Part shown: positions 39,190-49,413 of the stretch, piece after piece
Position numbering within the stretch: the stretch's first letter is position 1
Layout: the number at the start of each line of letters is the position of its first letter
NCBI GenBank assembly: GCA_027068415.1
Contig: JAMOTD010000009.1
Coordinates: forward strand, 285,516-349,515
Source: Desulfurobacteriaceae bacterium
Lineage (GTDB): Bacteria > Aquificota > Aquificia > Desulfurobacteriales > Desulfurobacteriaceae
Length of the DNA stretch: 64,000 bases
Direction of reading: 5' to 3'
Program-made: the position numbers and the translations under genes
The notes under the pieces: model-generated
Databases searched by the model: none
Told to the model about the DNA's origin: nothing
Seen by the model: the letters and a program-made list of their open reading frames with translations, nothing else

Positions 39190-40773
39190 GTGAAGAGTTT
39201 CTACGAGAGGGTTTACGAGAATATAAAGGAAAAGCCCGAAAGGGAGATTTTGGTCGGAAAGAAGGGCGGAAAGTACTACCCCATGAGCTTTAAAGATTTT
39301 AGAGAGCAGTTGATTTCGGTTCAGGAAGCCCTTAAGAACCTCTCCACTGAAGATAGGGTTGTAATTTTCATGGAAAACAGGCCGGAGTGGATTTCCGCTT
39401 TCTACGCAACCCTCTTTAAGGGGGGAATCGCCGTTCCCGTTGACTACCTCCTCTCAAGTGAGGAGCTCTTTAACATTTTTAAGGACTCCCAGCCCCGCTA
39501 CGTTATAACGAGCAACCAGAACGAGGCCAAAGTAAAGGAGGCAATTAGGGAAATCGGCTACCACATAAAGGTCATAAACGTTGACAGGGACTTAAAGCCT
39601 CCTACAAACTCCCTGACTTTTAAGGAGAGGAGCCCCAGTGATGTCTTCGTAATCCTCTACACCTCCGGAACTACCGGAAACCCGAAAGGGGTAATGCTCA
39701 CCCTCGGTAATCTTGACCACAACGTAAGGGCAGTTGAAAAGTTGGGCTTTTTAAACGAAAACGACCGCTTTATTGCAATTCTCCCTTTCCACCACATCTA
39801 CCCCCTTATGACCACGGTTCTCCTGCCCCTTACCCTTGCAATTCCGGCCGTCTTCATTGAGAAGCTGACTCCTGCCGACATTTTAGCAACGATGAACGAG
39901 CAGAAAATTACGGTAATGATAGGGGTTCCTAAACTCTACCACGTAATCCATCACAACATAATAGCCGAAATTAAAAAGCTCCCTCTGGTAAAGAGGAGGG
40001 CCGTTGAGGGTGCCCTCAAGCTCTTTAGAAAAGTAGGAATAAAGCCCGCCCAGAGGATGTTTTTCAAACAGGTTCACGATAAGGTGGGCAGGCACCTGCG
40101 GTTTATGATTAGCGGCGGGGCAAAGCTGAGCGAGGAGGTCTGGAGAGACTTTGAGGCGATGGGCTTTAACGTTTTAGAGGGCTACGGGTTAACCGAGACA
40201 TCCCCCTTAATCTCCGTTAACCGCCCCGACAAGAAGAAAATCGGCTCCGCCGGCCTGCCCGTTGACGAAGTTGAGGTGAGGATTACAGAGGACGGGGAGA
40301 TTACTGTAAAAGGTCCCAACGTTATGAAGGGCTACTACAACAAGCCCGAGGAGACCAAGAAGGTTATAAAAGAAGGCTGGTTCTACACCGGAGACCTTGG
40401 GTATATTGACGAGGACGGCTTTATTCACATAACTGGAAGGGCAAAAGAGGTTATAGTCCTTGAGAGCGGTAAGAAGGTTTACCCCGAAGACATTGAGCTT
40501 GAGGTCTTAAAGAGCCCTTACATTCTTGAAGTCGGAGTCTTCTACGACGAGGGTAAGATAAGGGCCTTGGTTCGTCCCGACTTTGAGCTCCTCGTTCAGG
40601 AGGGGATAGAGAACGTTAAGAGGTTTATAAAGGAGGAGATTTCAAGGACGACGAGGCACCTTCAGCCCTATAAAAAAATCAAAGAGTTCAAAATCGTTGA
40701 TAGGGAGCTCCCCCGGACCAGAATAGGAAAGCTGAGGCACTTTCTCCTTCCTCAGGTCTGGAAGGAGTTTTAG
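39190..40773 (+). CDS. AMP-binding acyl-CoA synthetase
   Basis: ILYTSGTTGNPKGVMLT, GYGLTETSPLISVN, YTGDLGYIDEDGFIHITGRAKEVIV. Confidence 0.96.
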   Translation: MKSFYERVYENIKEKPEREILVGKKGGKYYPMSFKDFREQLISVQEALKNLSTEDRVVIFMENRPEWISAFYATLFKGGIAVPVDYLLSSEELFNIFKDSQPRYVITSNQNEAKVKEAIREIGYHIKVINVDRDLKPPTNSLTFKERSPSDVFVILYTSGTTGNPKGVMLTLGNLDHNVRAVEKLGFLNENDRFIAILPFHHIYPLMTTVLLPLTLAIPAVFIEKLTPADILATMNEQKITVMIGVPKLYHVIHHNIIAEIKKLPLVKRRAVEGALKLFRKVGIKPAQRMFFKQVHDKVGRHLRFMISGGAKLSEEVWRDFEAMGFNVLEGYGLTETSPLISVNRPDKKKIGSAGLPVDEVEVRITEDGEITVKGPNVMKGYYNKPEETKKVIKEGWFYTGDLGYIDEDGFIHITGRAKEVIVLESGKKVYPEDIELEVLKSPYILEVGVFYDEGKIRALVRPDFELLVQEGIENVKRFIKEEISRTTRHLQPYKKIKEFKIVDRELPRTRIGKLRHFLLPQVWKEF

Positions 40774-40782
40774 GGGGTTGAG

Positions 40783-41622
40783 GTGACTCTGAAGTTTGCA
40801 AAGATTCAGGGAACGGGAAACGACTTCATCATAATAAACAACCTTGCAGGGGCTTTTAACGACTTCTTCCACGGTATAAAAGAGGATGTTGCAGTAAGGG
40901 TTCTCTGCTCAAGGAGAACAGGGGTCGGCGCCGACGGCCTCATACTGATTGAGGATTCACAAGTCGCAAACTTCAGGTGGCGGTTCTTCAACGCCGACGG
41001 AAGCCCGGCCGAGATGTGCGGGAACGGAATGAGGTGCGTTGCCCGGTACGCATTTGAGGAGGGACTTGCCCCTGCAAAGATGAAGGTTGAGACCGACGCG
41101 GGAGTTATTGAGGCCGAGGTTCTCGGAAGGGACGTGAGGGTAAAACTGACCCCGCCGACCGACTTTAACTTGGGCCTTGAGGCCGAAGGTTTAACCGTTC
41201 ACTTTGTAAATACCGGAGTCCCCCATGCAGTCGTTTTCGTTGATAGGTTAGAGCTTGTTGACGTAAACAAGGTTGGGAGGGAGCTCCGCTTCTCCCCCGT
41301 CTTTGCTCCGGCCGGGGCAAACGTAAACTTCGTTGAGGTCAGGCTTGATAGAATAGCCGTAAGGACTTACGAAAGGGGAGTTGAGGCCGAAACCCTTGCC
41401 TGCGGAACGGGAGCAGTTGCTTCCGCCCTGATTTCGGCAAAAATCTTTCACCTCCCCTCCCCTGTTGAGGTTGAGGTAAGGAGCGGAGAGAGATTAAAGG
41501 TCCACTTTGACCCCCAGATGAAGGAGGTTTACCTTGAGGGGCCTACCCTCTGGGTTTACGACGGGGAGCTCAGGGAGGAGATAGTCCATGACGCAATTAG
41601 AGAAGCTAATAGAGTTTCTTAA
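40783..41622 (+). CDS. dapF: Diaminopimelate epimerase
   Basis: KIQGTGNDFIIINN, EMCGNGMRCVARYA, ERGVEAETLACGTGAVAS. Confidence 0.97.
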   Translation: MTLKFAKIQGTGNDFIIINNLAGAFNDFFHGIKEDVAVRVLCSRRTGVGADGLILIEDSQVANFRWRFFNADGSPAEMCGNGMRCVARYAFEEGLAPAKMKVETDAGVIEAEVLGRDVRVKLTPPTDFNLGLEAEGLTVHFVNTGVPHAVVFVDRLELVDVNKVGRELRFSPVFAPAGANVNFVEVRLDRIAVRTYERGVEAETLACGTGAVASALISAKIFHLPSPVEVEVRSGERLKVHFDPQMKEVYLEGPTLWVYDGELREEIVHDAIREANRVS

Positions 41623-42253
41623 CCTGATAGGCTATGACGAAGTGAGAATCGGGGAGGTTCAGTTGAGCGCAAAAGACCCTGTTTCCCTCCTTAAGGAGCT
41701 TGAGGAGGAGGCCAAAAAGTGCTGTAAGTGTCGCCTCTGTAAAACGAGGAATAACGTGGTCTTTGGAGAGGGAGACCCCCGGACAAACCTGATGTTTGTC
41801 GGTGAAGCTCCGGGAGAGCAGGAGGACCTTCAGGGAAGGCCCTTTGTCGGCAGGGCAGGGCAACTTCTTACCAAGTTCCTCAACCTCTACGGGGTCAGCA
41901 GGGATAAGGTTTACATAACAAACGTCGTTAAGTGCAGGCCTCCCAACAACAGAGACCCGGCTCCCGACGAAATCAAAGCCTGCTACCCGTTTCTTGAGAA
42001 GCAGATAGAGCTCATAGCTCCCAAAGTAATCCTGTGTCTGGGTGCCTTTGCCGCAAGAACAATTCTCAACCTTCCCGAGAAGACCCCCATTTCAAGGATA
42101 AGGGGAAAAGAGCACAGGGTTGAAATCGGGGGAAGAGAGGTCATCGTAATACCGACATTTCACCCTGCCTACCTCCTCAGGAACAGGAGAGGAGAGCCCG
42201 AGTTCCAGAAAGACCTTGAGAACGCCCTGAGGATTGCCGGCTTCTTGAAATGA
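41588..42253 (+). CDS. Uracil-DNA glycosylase, 4Fe-4S type (family 4/5)
   Basis: CRLCKTRNNVVFGEGDPRTNLMFVGEAPGEQEDLQGRPFVGRAGQLL. Confidence 0.96.
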   Translation: MTQLEKLIEFLNLIGYDEVRIGEVQLSAKDPVSLLKELEEEAKKCCKCRLCKTRNNVVFGEGDPRTNLMFVGEAPGEQEDLQGRPFVGRAGQLLTKFLNLYGVSRDKVYITNVVKCRPPNNRDPAPDEIKACYPFLEKQIELIAPKVILCLGAFAARTILNLPEKTPISRIRGKEHRVEIGGREVIVIPTFHPAYLLRNRRGEPEFQKDLENALRIAGFLK

Positions 42254-42903
42254 GGGATTTAAAGGAGAGGATTGAGAAGGTTTACAGGAGGCTCTTAAAA
42301 CTCTACCCCGAGCCCCACCGTCCCCGCCGTACCCCTTTGGAGCAGGCTGTTTTTACCGTTTTAAGCCAGAACACTACCGATAAAAACGCACAGAGGTGCG
42401 TTGAGAACCTGAAGAAACTGACCGGCGGGGATTTCCTCAAAATCCCCCTCCTTCCAAAAGAAAAGGTAATTGAGGCAATTCGCCCCTGCGGAATGTTTAA
42501 CCAGAAGTATACTGCCCTGAAGGCCCTCCTTGAGAGGTGGCCCGAGGTTGAAAAGAAGCTGAAGGAGCTCCCGGCAAAAGAGGGCATAAAGCTCCTAACC
42601 TCCTTCCCCTTCATCGGCTCAAAAACTGCAAGGGTAATCCTCACTTTTGGCTTTAATAAAAATACTTTTCCAATAGATACTCACTGCAAACGGGTTTTAA
42701 AGAGGCTGGGTTTAATCCCCGAAGGCTGGAGCTTTGACGACTTTTCAGAGTTTATGGAAGAGAACTTCAGCGGAGAGTTTAACAGGGTTTTCCACTACAA
42801 CCTGATTAGGCTGGGAAGGGAAATCTGCGGGGCAAGGAAGCCCCGCTGTAGTGAGTGCCCTTTGAGGGATATCTGCCCTTACGCTAATCTTTTTCAACCT
42901 TAA
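42250..42903 (+). CDS. Endonuclease III-like DNA glycosylase
   Basis: LSQNTTDKNA, FPIDTHCKRVLKRLGL, C-X6-C-X2-C-X5-C (CGARKPRCSECPLRDIC). Confidence 0.93.
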   Translation: MRDLKERIEKVYRRLLKLYPEPHRPRRTPLEQAVFTVLSQNTTDKNAQRCVENLKKLTGGDFLKIPLLPKEKVIEAIRPCGMFNQKYTALKALLERWPEVEKKLKELPAKEGIKLLTSFPFIGSKTARVILTFGFNKNTFPIDTHCKRVLKRLGLIPEGWSFDDFSEFMEENFSGEFNRVFHYNLIRLGREICGARKPRCSECPLRDICPYANLFQP

Positions 42904-43732
42904 CGAGGTGATGGGCTAAACCGCTGGTCTCCTTATCAATTCCGAAGGCGTATGCCATCAGCTCGGGCAGGAATGAAGAGGGAACCATCGGAGGCTTTTC
43001 CATGTTGAGCTGGTAGATGTCAAAGGACTTGAAACACAGGGGGCACGGTGTTGCAACAATGTCGGCTCCCATCTTCTTAACGCTTCCCAAAATCCTGTTC
43101 AGCTTCTTTAAGGTCATGCTCTTATCGGTAAAGAATGAGTGGTAACCGCAGCAGGCGTCTTTGTGCTCGTAGTCGTCTATAACTTCTGCTCCGAGTGCCT
43201 TTAAAATCTCCTGAAGTGAGGAGGGGTTGTCGCTGTTGTCAATTGCAATCTCTTTGGGGTAGAGTACGTGGCAGCCGTAGTAGGCGGCAACCTTCCAGCC
43301 TTTTAAAGGCCTCTTTACGGCCTTCCTGATTTTCTCGTAGCCCACCGCGTCCCTGAAGAAGTCAAGGAGGTGGTAAATCCTGCTTGTTCCCTTGTACTCA
43401 AGCCCCTCTTCCCTTAAGAGGTTGTTAATCTCTTCCCTCAGCTCCTCGTCGGTGTCAAGGGCCCTCTTTGCTTTCGCAATTACCATGTAGCAGGTGTTGC
43501 AGGAGACGAGCATGTCAAGGCCTCTGGCTTCTGCAAGGGCGATGTTGCGGGCGTTTATTGCGTAGGAGAGCTTTCTGTTCTCCTCGTCTATCGTGTTTCC
43601 TCCGCAGCAGGTGGTCTCCTCAAGGAGCTCCAGCTCAACGTCAAGCTTTTTAAAAGTCTCCTTCATCGTCTCAAACATGTGGGCGTCCTGTCCCTGAAAG
43701 CAGCAGCCCTGATAAAAGCCGATTTTAATCAT
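42884..43732 (-). CDS. CCG-domain (HdrB-like) subunit, set 1
   Basis: GFYQGCCFQGQDAHMFE..TTCCGGNTI; YYGCHVLYPKE; DACCGYHSFF; TPCPLCF. Confidence 0.93.
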   Translation of the reverse strand: MIKIGFYQGCCFQGQDAHMFETMKETFKKLDVELELLEETTCCGGNTIDEENRKLSYAINARNIALAEARGLDMLVSCNTCYMVIAKAKRALDTDEELREEINNLLREEGLEYKGTSRIYHLLDFFRDAVGYEKIRKAVKRPLKGWKVAAYYGCHVLYPKEIAIDNSDNPSSLQEILKALGAEVIDDYEHKDACCGYHSFFTDKSMTLKKLNRILGSVKKMGADIVATPCPLCFKSFDIYQLNMEKPPMVPSSFLPELMAYAFGIDKETSGLAHHLVKVEKD

Positions 43733-44847
43733 TACTTACCTCCCAAGAGCTCTTTCAGTTTCCCTATGAGCCCCTTGGCACTCTCTCCCCTCTCGTGAGC
43801 CCTGTCAACTATCGTGCAGATGTCGGCCTTAAAGATGTCGCTCACCATCTTGTCAATCTTCCTGACGTGGGAGAAGTCAAGCTCAAGGGCCTTATTCTCC
43901 TTAGAGAGGATTTCAAGGTAGATGTCCCTGAACTTCATAAGACCTTTGGTAGGTTTGGGAACCTCCCAGACCTCTACTCCCATCTCCTGGTAGGCCTTCG
44001 TTAGCTTCTCCCTTGCTTCCTTGTTGCCGTAAACCTCTTCCGGCAGGTAGAGTCTGTTTATCTGTCCCGTTGCGTAAATCCAGTCAACGAAGTGCTTCAG
44101 CTTCCTTGCACCGGGCTTGTCGGTAAAACCCTTCTTAACCGACTGACCCCTTAAGTTCTGAATGTCCTCTGCCGGCTTAACTCCTTTGGGGCAAACGTAC
44201 AGGCACTTCTGGCACTGGACACAGCTCCAAAGCCCTCCGGAAATTGCGTACCTTATTCTCTTTTCCTTTGCAGTCTCAATGTCCCTCCTATCAACCTGGA
44301 ACCTGTAGGCCCTTGAGAAGGCGAAAGGTCCCCTGTACCTTGAGTTATCCTCTACTGCCTCGCAGGCCGAATAACAGGAGAAGCAGAGCATACAGTGTAT
44401 CTGGTCCCTGTAGGCCTTCATCTCCTCGGGGTAGATGATGCTCTCGTGCATCGGGTCGGTGGGAACTACCCGGGGGTCTGGAACGAGCCAGGGAATAAGG
44501 GTTTTCATCTTCTCTATCGGCTTGTCTATGTCAACTACCAAGTCTTTAATCACGTTCATGTGGCTTAAGGGGTCAATTCTTAAGGGCTTGCCCTTCCAGG
44601 TCTCAACCAGCTCCTTCATCGGAGTTTTGCAGGCAAGCTTAGTCTTGCCGTTAACCTTCATTGAACAGGAGCCGCAGACTTCACTTCGGCAGAAGGCCCG
44701 GAAGGCTAAAGTAGGGTCAAGGTTATCCTTTATGTAAAGGAGTGCGTTGAGTAGCGTCCCCTCTACCGGAACCTCGTACTCCTTGTAGTAGGGAGCCGCG
44801 TCTTTTTCGGGGTCGTATCTGAAAACCTGAAGTTTTACGGTTTCCAT
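43732..44847 (-). CDS. frdB: Succinate dehydrogenase/fumarate reductase iron-sulfur subunit, set 1
   Basis: FCRSEVCGSCSMKVNGKTKLACKT; CMLCFSCYSAC; CVQCQKCLYVCPKGV. Confidence 0.95.
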   Translation of the reverse strand: METVKLQVFRYDPEKDAAPYYKEYEVPVEGTLLNALLYIKDNLDPTLAFRAFCRSEVCGSCSMKVNGKTKLACKTPMKELVETWKGKPLRIDPLSHMNVIKDLVVDIDKPIEKMKTLIPWLVPDPRVVPTDPMHESIIYPEEMKAYRDQIHCMLCFSCYSACEAVEDNSRYRGPFAFSRAYRFQVDRRDIETAKEKRIRYAISGGLWSCVQCQKCLYVCPKGVKPAEDIQNLRGQSVKKGFTDKPGARKLKHFVDWIYATGQINRLYLPEEVYGNKEAREKLTKAYQEMGVEVWEVPKPTKGLMKFRDIYLEILSKENKALELDFSHVRKIDKMVSDIFKADICTIVDRAHERGESAKGLIGKLKELLGGK

Positions 44848-44857
44848 TCTCTCCTCC

Positions 44858-46552
44858 TTAGTACTTCCTCTCCTCCGGAGGGAACTTTGTAATCACTACC
44901 GGCTTCCACGAGAGCTGGTAGCTCCCGTCCTCTCCCAGCTTAATTACCGAGTGTTTAAGGAAGTTCTTATCGTCCCTTTCGGGGTAGTCCTTCCTTGCGT
45001 GAGAGCCCCTACTCTCCCTCCTCTCAACTGCCGGGATTGCAATTGCCGGGGCGAGCTCAACGAGGTTCAGAAACTCAAGGACGGAGATAAGGTCTGTGTT
45101 GAACTTCTTGCTGGTGTCGTAAACCTTTACCTCCTTTGCCCTCTCCTTTATCTCGTAGAGCTTTTCAAGGCCTTCTTTCATGGAGCTCTCTTCCCTGAAA
45201 ACTCCGAAGTGCTTCATCATAACCTCTCCCAGCTCCCTCCTTAGCTGGGGCATCTTCTCCTTCCCGCTTGCCTCCATGAGCTCCAAAATTCTCTTCTCGT
45301 CGTCCTTGACTTTAGCAAACGAGGGGTTGGTCTCGGGGGCATCATCTGCGTACTTAACCGCTTCAAGGGCCGTAAGCCTTCCGTAAACGAGAACGTCAAG
45401 GAGGGAATTTCCTCCCAGCCTGTTTGCTCCGTGAACCGAGATGCAGGCACACTCGCCGGCGGCGTAGAGTCCTTTAATCGGCGTCCTTCCGAGCTTGTCG
45501 GTGTCAATTCCCCCCATTGAGTAGTGGGCGGTGGGGGCAATCGGTATAGGCTCCTTAACGGGGTCAACTCCCTCGTATAGGATTGCGTGCTCCCTCGTCT
45601 GGGGTAGCCTTTCGTTAATCCTCTTTTCCCCTAAGTGGGTCAGGTCAAGGCAGATGTAGTCTCCGTTGGGGCCACAACCCCTTCCCTCGTCAATCTCCGT
45701 CTGGATAGCCCTTGCAACTATGTCCCTGGGTGCAAGCTCCATCTTCTCGGGGGCGTACCTCTTCATAAACCTCTCGCCGTCCTTATTCCTTAAGTACCCT
45801 CCTTCGCCCCTTGCACCTTCGGTTACCAAAATTCCCGTCTTTGCAAGGCCCGTAGGGTGAAACTGGATAAACTCCATGTCCTTTAAGGGCAATCCCGCCC
45901 TTAAAACGGCAGCCGTTCCGTCTCCGGTATTGCCCAGGGCGTTTGAAGTTCTGTTCCAGTAAACCCTTGCGTGTCCTCCCGTTGCAAGGATAACCGCCTT
46001 TGTCTTTATAAGGTGAACACCTCCGTTCCTTACGTCCCAGGCTGTAATACCCTCAACCCTCTCGCCGTTGTGGATTATTGAGAGTAGGAACCACTCGTTT
46101 AGGAAGGTTACGTTGTTCTTGAGGCACTGCTCGTAAAGGGTCTGGAGTATGTAAAAGCCCGTCTTGTCTGCGGCATAGCAAGTTCTGGGGAAACTCGCTC
46201 CTCCAAAGGGTCTCTGGGCAATCCTTCCGTCGGGGCGCCTTGAGAAGGGAACTCCCCTGTGGGCTATGTCGTAGATTACGGCCGCCCCCATCTTGCACAT
46301 TATGTCAACCGCATCCTGGTCTGCTAAGAAGTCGCTTCCCTTAACCGTATCGTAGGCATGGGCTTCGGGGCTGTCGCCTACAGAGTGGGTTAGGACTGCG
46401 TTAATTCCCCCCTCTGCAGCACCTGTGTGGGAGCGGGTGGGGTAGACTTTAGTTATTACGGCAACTTTCAGGATTGTGTTCTCGGCCGCCCAGAGCGCCG
46501 CGTAGAGTCCGGCTCCTCCACCGCCGACTATAACTATATCGTACTCCAGCAT
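44858..46552 (-). CDS. frdA: Succinate dehydrogenase/fumarate reductase flavoprotein subunit, set 1 (GAAEGG)
   Basis: [52 protein letters not shown]. Confidence 0.96.
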   Translation of the reverse strand: MLEYDIVIVGGGGAGLYAALWAAENTILKVAVITKVYPTRSHTGAAEGGINAVLTHSVGDSPEAHAYDTVKGSDFLADQDAVDIMCKMGAAVIYDIAHRGVPFSRRPDGRIAQRPFGGASFPRTCYAADKTGFYILQTLYEQCLKNNVTFLNEWFLLSIIHNGERVEGITAWDVRNGGVHLIKTKAVILATGGHARVYWNRTSNALGNTGDGTAAVLRAGLPLKDMEFIQFHPTGLAKTGILVTEGARGEGGYLRNKDGERFMKRYAPEKMELAPRDIVARAIQTEIDEGRGCGPNGDYICLDLTHLGEKRINERLPQTREHAILYEGVDPVKEPIPIAPTAHYSMGGIDTDKLGRTPIKGLYAAGECACISVHGANRLGGNSLLDVLVYGRLTALEAVKYADDAPETNPSFAKVKDDEKRILELMEASGKEKMPQLRRELGEVMMKHFGVFREESSMKEGLEKLYEIKERAKEVKVYDTSKKFNTDLISVLEFLNLVELAPAIAIPAVERRESRGSHARKDYPERDDKNFLKHSVIKLGEDGSYQLSWKPVVITKFPPEERKY

Positions 46553-46736
46553 TTAGGAGGACCTCCAAAAATAAAATTATCTGCATTTTATTAAGTAAAT
46601 AAGGTAAATGAAATTTTACAAAATTTTTACATTTAGGAGAATGGGGGAGTTTAAACCTTTTGTGTTCAACGATTTACGAATTTAATACAATTCAGTCAAT
46701 TAACTATTAATAACTAAAGTAAACACTGGAGGAGCA

Positions 46737-48437
46737 ATGCTTACCTACGACATAGTAATAGTCGGGGCAGGAGGAGGTGGCCTCTACGCAGCCCTTGAGA
46801 CGAGCCGCAGGAAAGGTTTAAAGGTTGCCGTTCTCAGTAAGGTCTATCCTACCCGTTCCCACACCGGTGCCGCTCAGGGAGGCATCAACGCCGCTTTGGG
46901 GAACGTCGCTCCCGATAGCCCCGAGAAGCACGCCTACGATACCGTAAAGGGGAGTGACTTTTTGGCCGACCAAGACGCAGTTGAGCTAATGTGTGAGATG
47001 GCTCCCAAGATTATCAGGGAAATGGAGCATATGGGTCTTCCCTTTTCCCGCCTTCCCGACGGGAGAATCGCCCAGAGGCCTTTCGGAGGGGCTTCATTCC
47101 CCAGAACCTGCTACGCTGCAGACAAAACAGGCCACGTTATGCTTCAAACCCTCTACGAGCAGTGTATAAGGTTCGGGGTTGAGTTTTTAAACGAGTGGTT
47201 TGCTCTCTCTCTGGTCCACAACGGTGAGAGGATTGCAGGTTTAACAGCCGTCAACCTTAGAACGGGAGAGATTGTGGGAATAAGGGCAAAGGCCGTTATT
47301 CTCGCAACAGGCGGACATACAAGAATTTACTGGAAGAGGACTTCAAACGCCCTCGGTAATACCGGAGACGGCCCCGCAATGGCTTTAAGGGCGGGAGTTC
47401 CCCTTAAGGATATGGAGTTCGTCCAGTTCCACCCTACAGGCCTGAGGAGAACCGGAATCTTAGTAACCGAGGGTGCAAGGGGCGAGGGTGGATACCTCAT
47501 AAACGCTGAGGGCGAAAGGTTTATGAAGAGGTACGCTCCTGAGAAAATGGAGCTCGCCCCCAGAGACCTCGTCTCCCGTGCGATTGAGACCGAGATAATG
47601 GAGGGGAGGGGTTTTGAGGACGAGGAAGGCAATAAGTTCGTTTATCTTGACTTAAGGCACCTTGGAAGAAAGAAGATTTTAGAAAGGCTCCCCCAAATCA
47701 GGGAGCTGGCAATTGACTTTGAGGGGGTTGACCCGATTGAGGAGCCCATACCCATAAGGCCGACGGCCCACTACTCAATGGGGGGAATTGATACCGACAA
47801 GTACGGCAGGACGGTTATTAAAGGGCTCTACGCCGTAGGTGAGTGCGGCTGCGTCTCTGTCCACGGAGCAAACAGGTTAGGAGGAAACTCCCTCCTTGAC
47901 ATTGTAGTTTTCGGGAAGATTGCCGGAGAGGACGCCGCAGAGTCTGTTGTCGGCCTTGAGCTTGTTGACTTCCCAGAAGTTGAGGTTAAAGAGCAGGAGG
48001 AGAGGATTAAATCCCTCTTTGACGGGGAGGGCTCTGAAAAGCTCTCTCAGTTAAGGAGAGAGCTGAGCGACGCAATGAGCGAAGGGGTCGGGATTTTCAG
48101 GGACGAGGAGAGAATAAAGAGGGCTTTGGAGAAGGTTAGGGAAATTAAGGAGAGGGCGAAGAAGCTTAAGGTTTACGATAGGGAGCTAACCTTCAACACC
48201 AACCTCCAGCAGACATTGGAGTTTTTAAACATGGTTGAGGTTGCCGAGACGATTGCCCTCGGAGCTCTTGAGAGGAAGGAGAGCAGGGGAGCTCACGCAA
48301 GAACCGACTACCCCAAGAGGGACGACGAGAACTTCTTAAAGCACTCGGTTATCAGGAGGGGTGAGGACGGGGAGCTCCGCCTTACCTGGAAGCCGGTTGT
48401 AATCACAAAGTTCCAGCCGGAAGAGAGGAAGTATTAG
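46737..48437 (+). CDS. Succinate dehydrogenase/fumarate reductase flavoprotein subunit, set 2 (GAAQGG)
   Basis: [52 protein letters not shown]. Confidence 0.96.
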   Translation: MLTYDIVIVGAGGGGLYAALETSRRKGLKVAVLSKVYPTRSHTGAAQGGINAALGNVAPDSPEKHAYDTVKGSDFLADQDAVELMCEMAPKIIREMEHMGLPFSRLPDGRIAQRPFGGASFPRTCYAADKTGHVMLQTLYEQCIRFGVEFLNEWFALSLVHNGERIAGLTAVNLRTGEIVGIRAKAVILATGGHTRIYWKRTSNALGNTGDGPAMALRAGVPLKDMEFVQFHPTGLRRTGILVTEGARGEGGYLINAEGERFMKRYAPEKMELAPRDLVSRAIETEIMEGRGFEDEEGNKFVYLDLRHLGRKKILERLPQIRELAIDFEGVDPIEEPIPIRPTAHYSMGGIDTDKYGRTVIKGLYAVGECGCVSVHGANRLGGNSLLDIVVFGKIAGEDAAESVVGLELVDFPEVEVKEQEERIKSLFDGEGSEKLSQLRRELSDAMSEGVGIFRDEERIKRALEKVREIKERAKKLKVYDRELTFNTNLQQTLEFLNMVEVAETIALGALERKESRGAHARTDYPKRDDENFLKHSVIRRGEDGELRLTWKPVVITKFQPEERKY

Positions 48438-48447
48438 GGGAGGAGAA

Positions 48448-49413
48448 ATGGAAAAGAAAGAGGTCGTCTTCAGGATAAAGAGGTTCAACCCCAAGAGGGA
48501 CTCCGAGCCCTACTATCAGGAGTACAGGATAACGGTTCCCAAAGGAATGACAATTCTTGAGGCCCTTCACGTCATAAAGGACGAGATTGACCCAACCCTT
48601 GCATTCAGGTCCTTCTGCCGCAGTGCAATCTGTGGCTCCTGTGCGGTGAAGGTTAACGGCTTTCCCAAGCTGGCCTGTAAGACTCAGGTCTTTAGTGAGC
48701 TTGATAAGTTCGGTACCGATACCCTTACCTTAGAGCCCCTTGACAATATGGAGGTAATAAGGGACTTAATCGTTGACTGGGATAAGCCCCTTAAGAAGAT
48801 GGAGGAGATGAAGCCCTACCTCATTCCCGACCCCTCCGTCGTTCCCTCAACCCTTGACGAGGAGACGAGGGTTTACCCCGAGGAGCTTAAAAAGTACGAC
48901 AGGTTTACAGACTGCATCCTCTGTACAAGCTGTTTTTCCGCCTGTACGGCCGCCCAGATGGACGAGGGGTACGGAGGACCCTTCCAGCTTGCGAGGGTTT
49001 ACAGGTTTGCCGTTGACAAGAGAGACGCCCTTAAAGAGGAGAGGGCAAAAATCGGCTACGCCTACGACATGTGGAACTGCGTAAGGTGTGAGAAGTGTGC
49101 CGACGTGTGCCCCAAGCACGTGGGCCCCGTTGACGGTATTATGAGGTTAAGGGGTCTCTCAATTAAGGTCGGCCTTAAGGACAACCCCGGTGCCCGCCAC
49201 GTCTTTGCCTTCTACAAGTCCATCCTTGAGAGCGGCCTTCTCAACGAGGTTCTTCTGCCTCTCAGGGCTAAGGGTATTAAAGGAGTTCTTGAGAACCTGC
49301 CAGTCGGTATAAAGATGATTTTAAAGGGCAAGGCCCACAGCCCGATTATGAGGCCGATTGCCGAGCACGAGAACCTTGTTAAGGTGATGAAAGCGGCTAT
49401 GGAGGTTGAGTAA
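48448..49413 (+). CDS. Succinate dehydrogenase/fumarate reductase iron-sulfur subunit, set 2
   Basis: FCRSAICGSCAVKVNGFPKLACKT; CILCTSCFSAC; CVRCEKCADVCPKHV. Confidence 0.95.
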   Translation: MEKKEVVFRIKRFNPKRDSEPYYQEYRITVPKGMTILEALHVIKDEIDPTLAFRSFCRSAICGSCAVKVNGFPKLACKTQVFSELDKFGTDTLTLEPLDNMEVIRDLIVDWDKPLKKMEEMKPYLIPDPSVVPSTLDEETRVYPEELKKYDRFTDCILCTSCFSACTAAQMDEGYGGPFQLARVYRFAVDKRDALKEERAKIGYAYDMWNCVRCEKCADVCPKHVGPVDGIMRLRGLSIKVGLKDNPGARHVFAFYKSILESGLLNEVLLPLRAKGIKGVLENLPVGIKMILKGKAHSPIMRPIAEHENLVKVMKAAMEVE

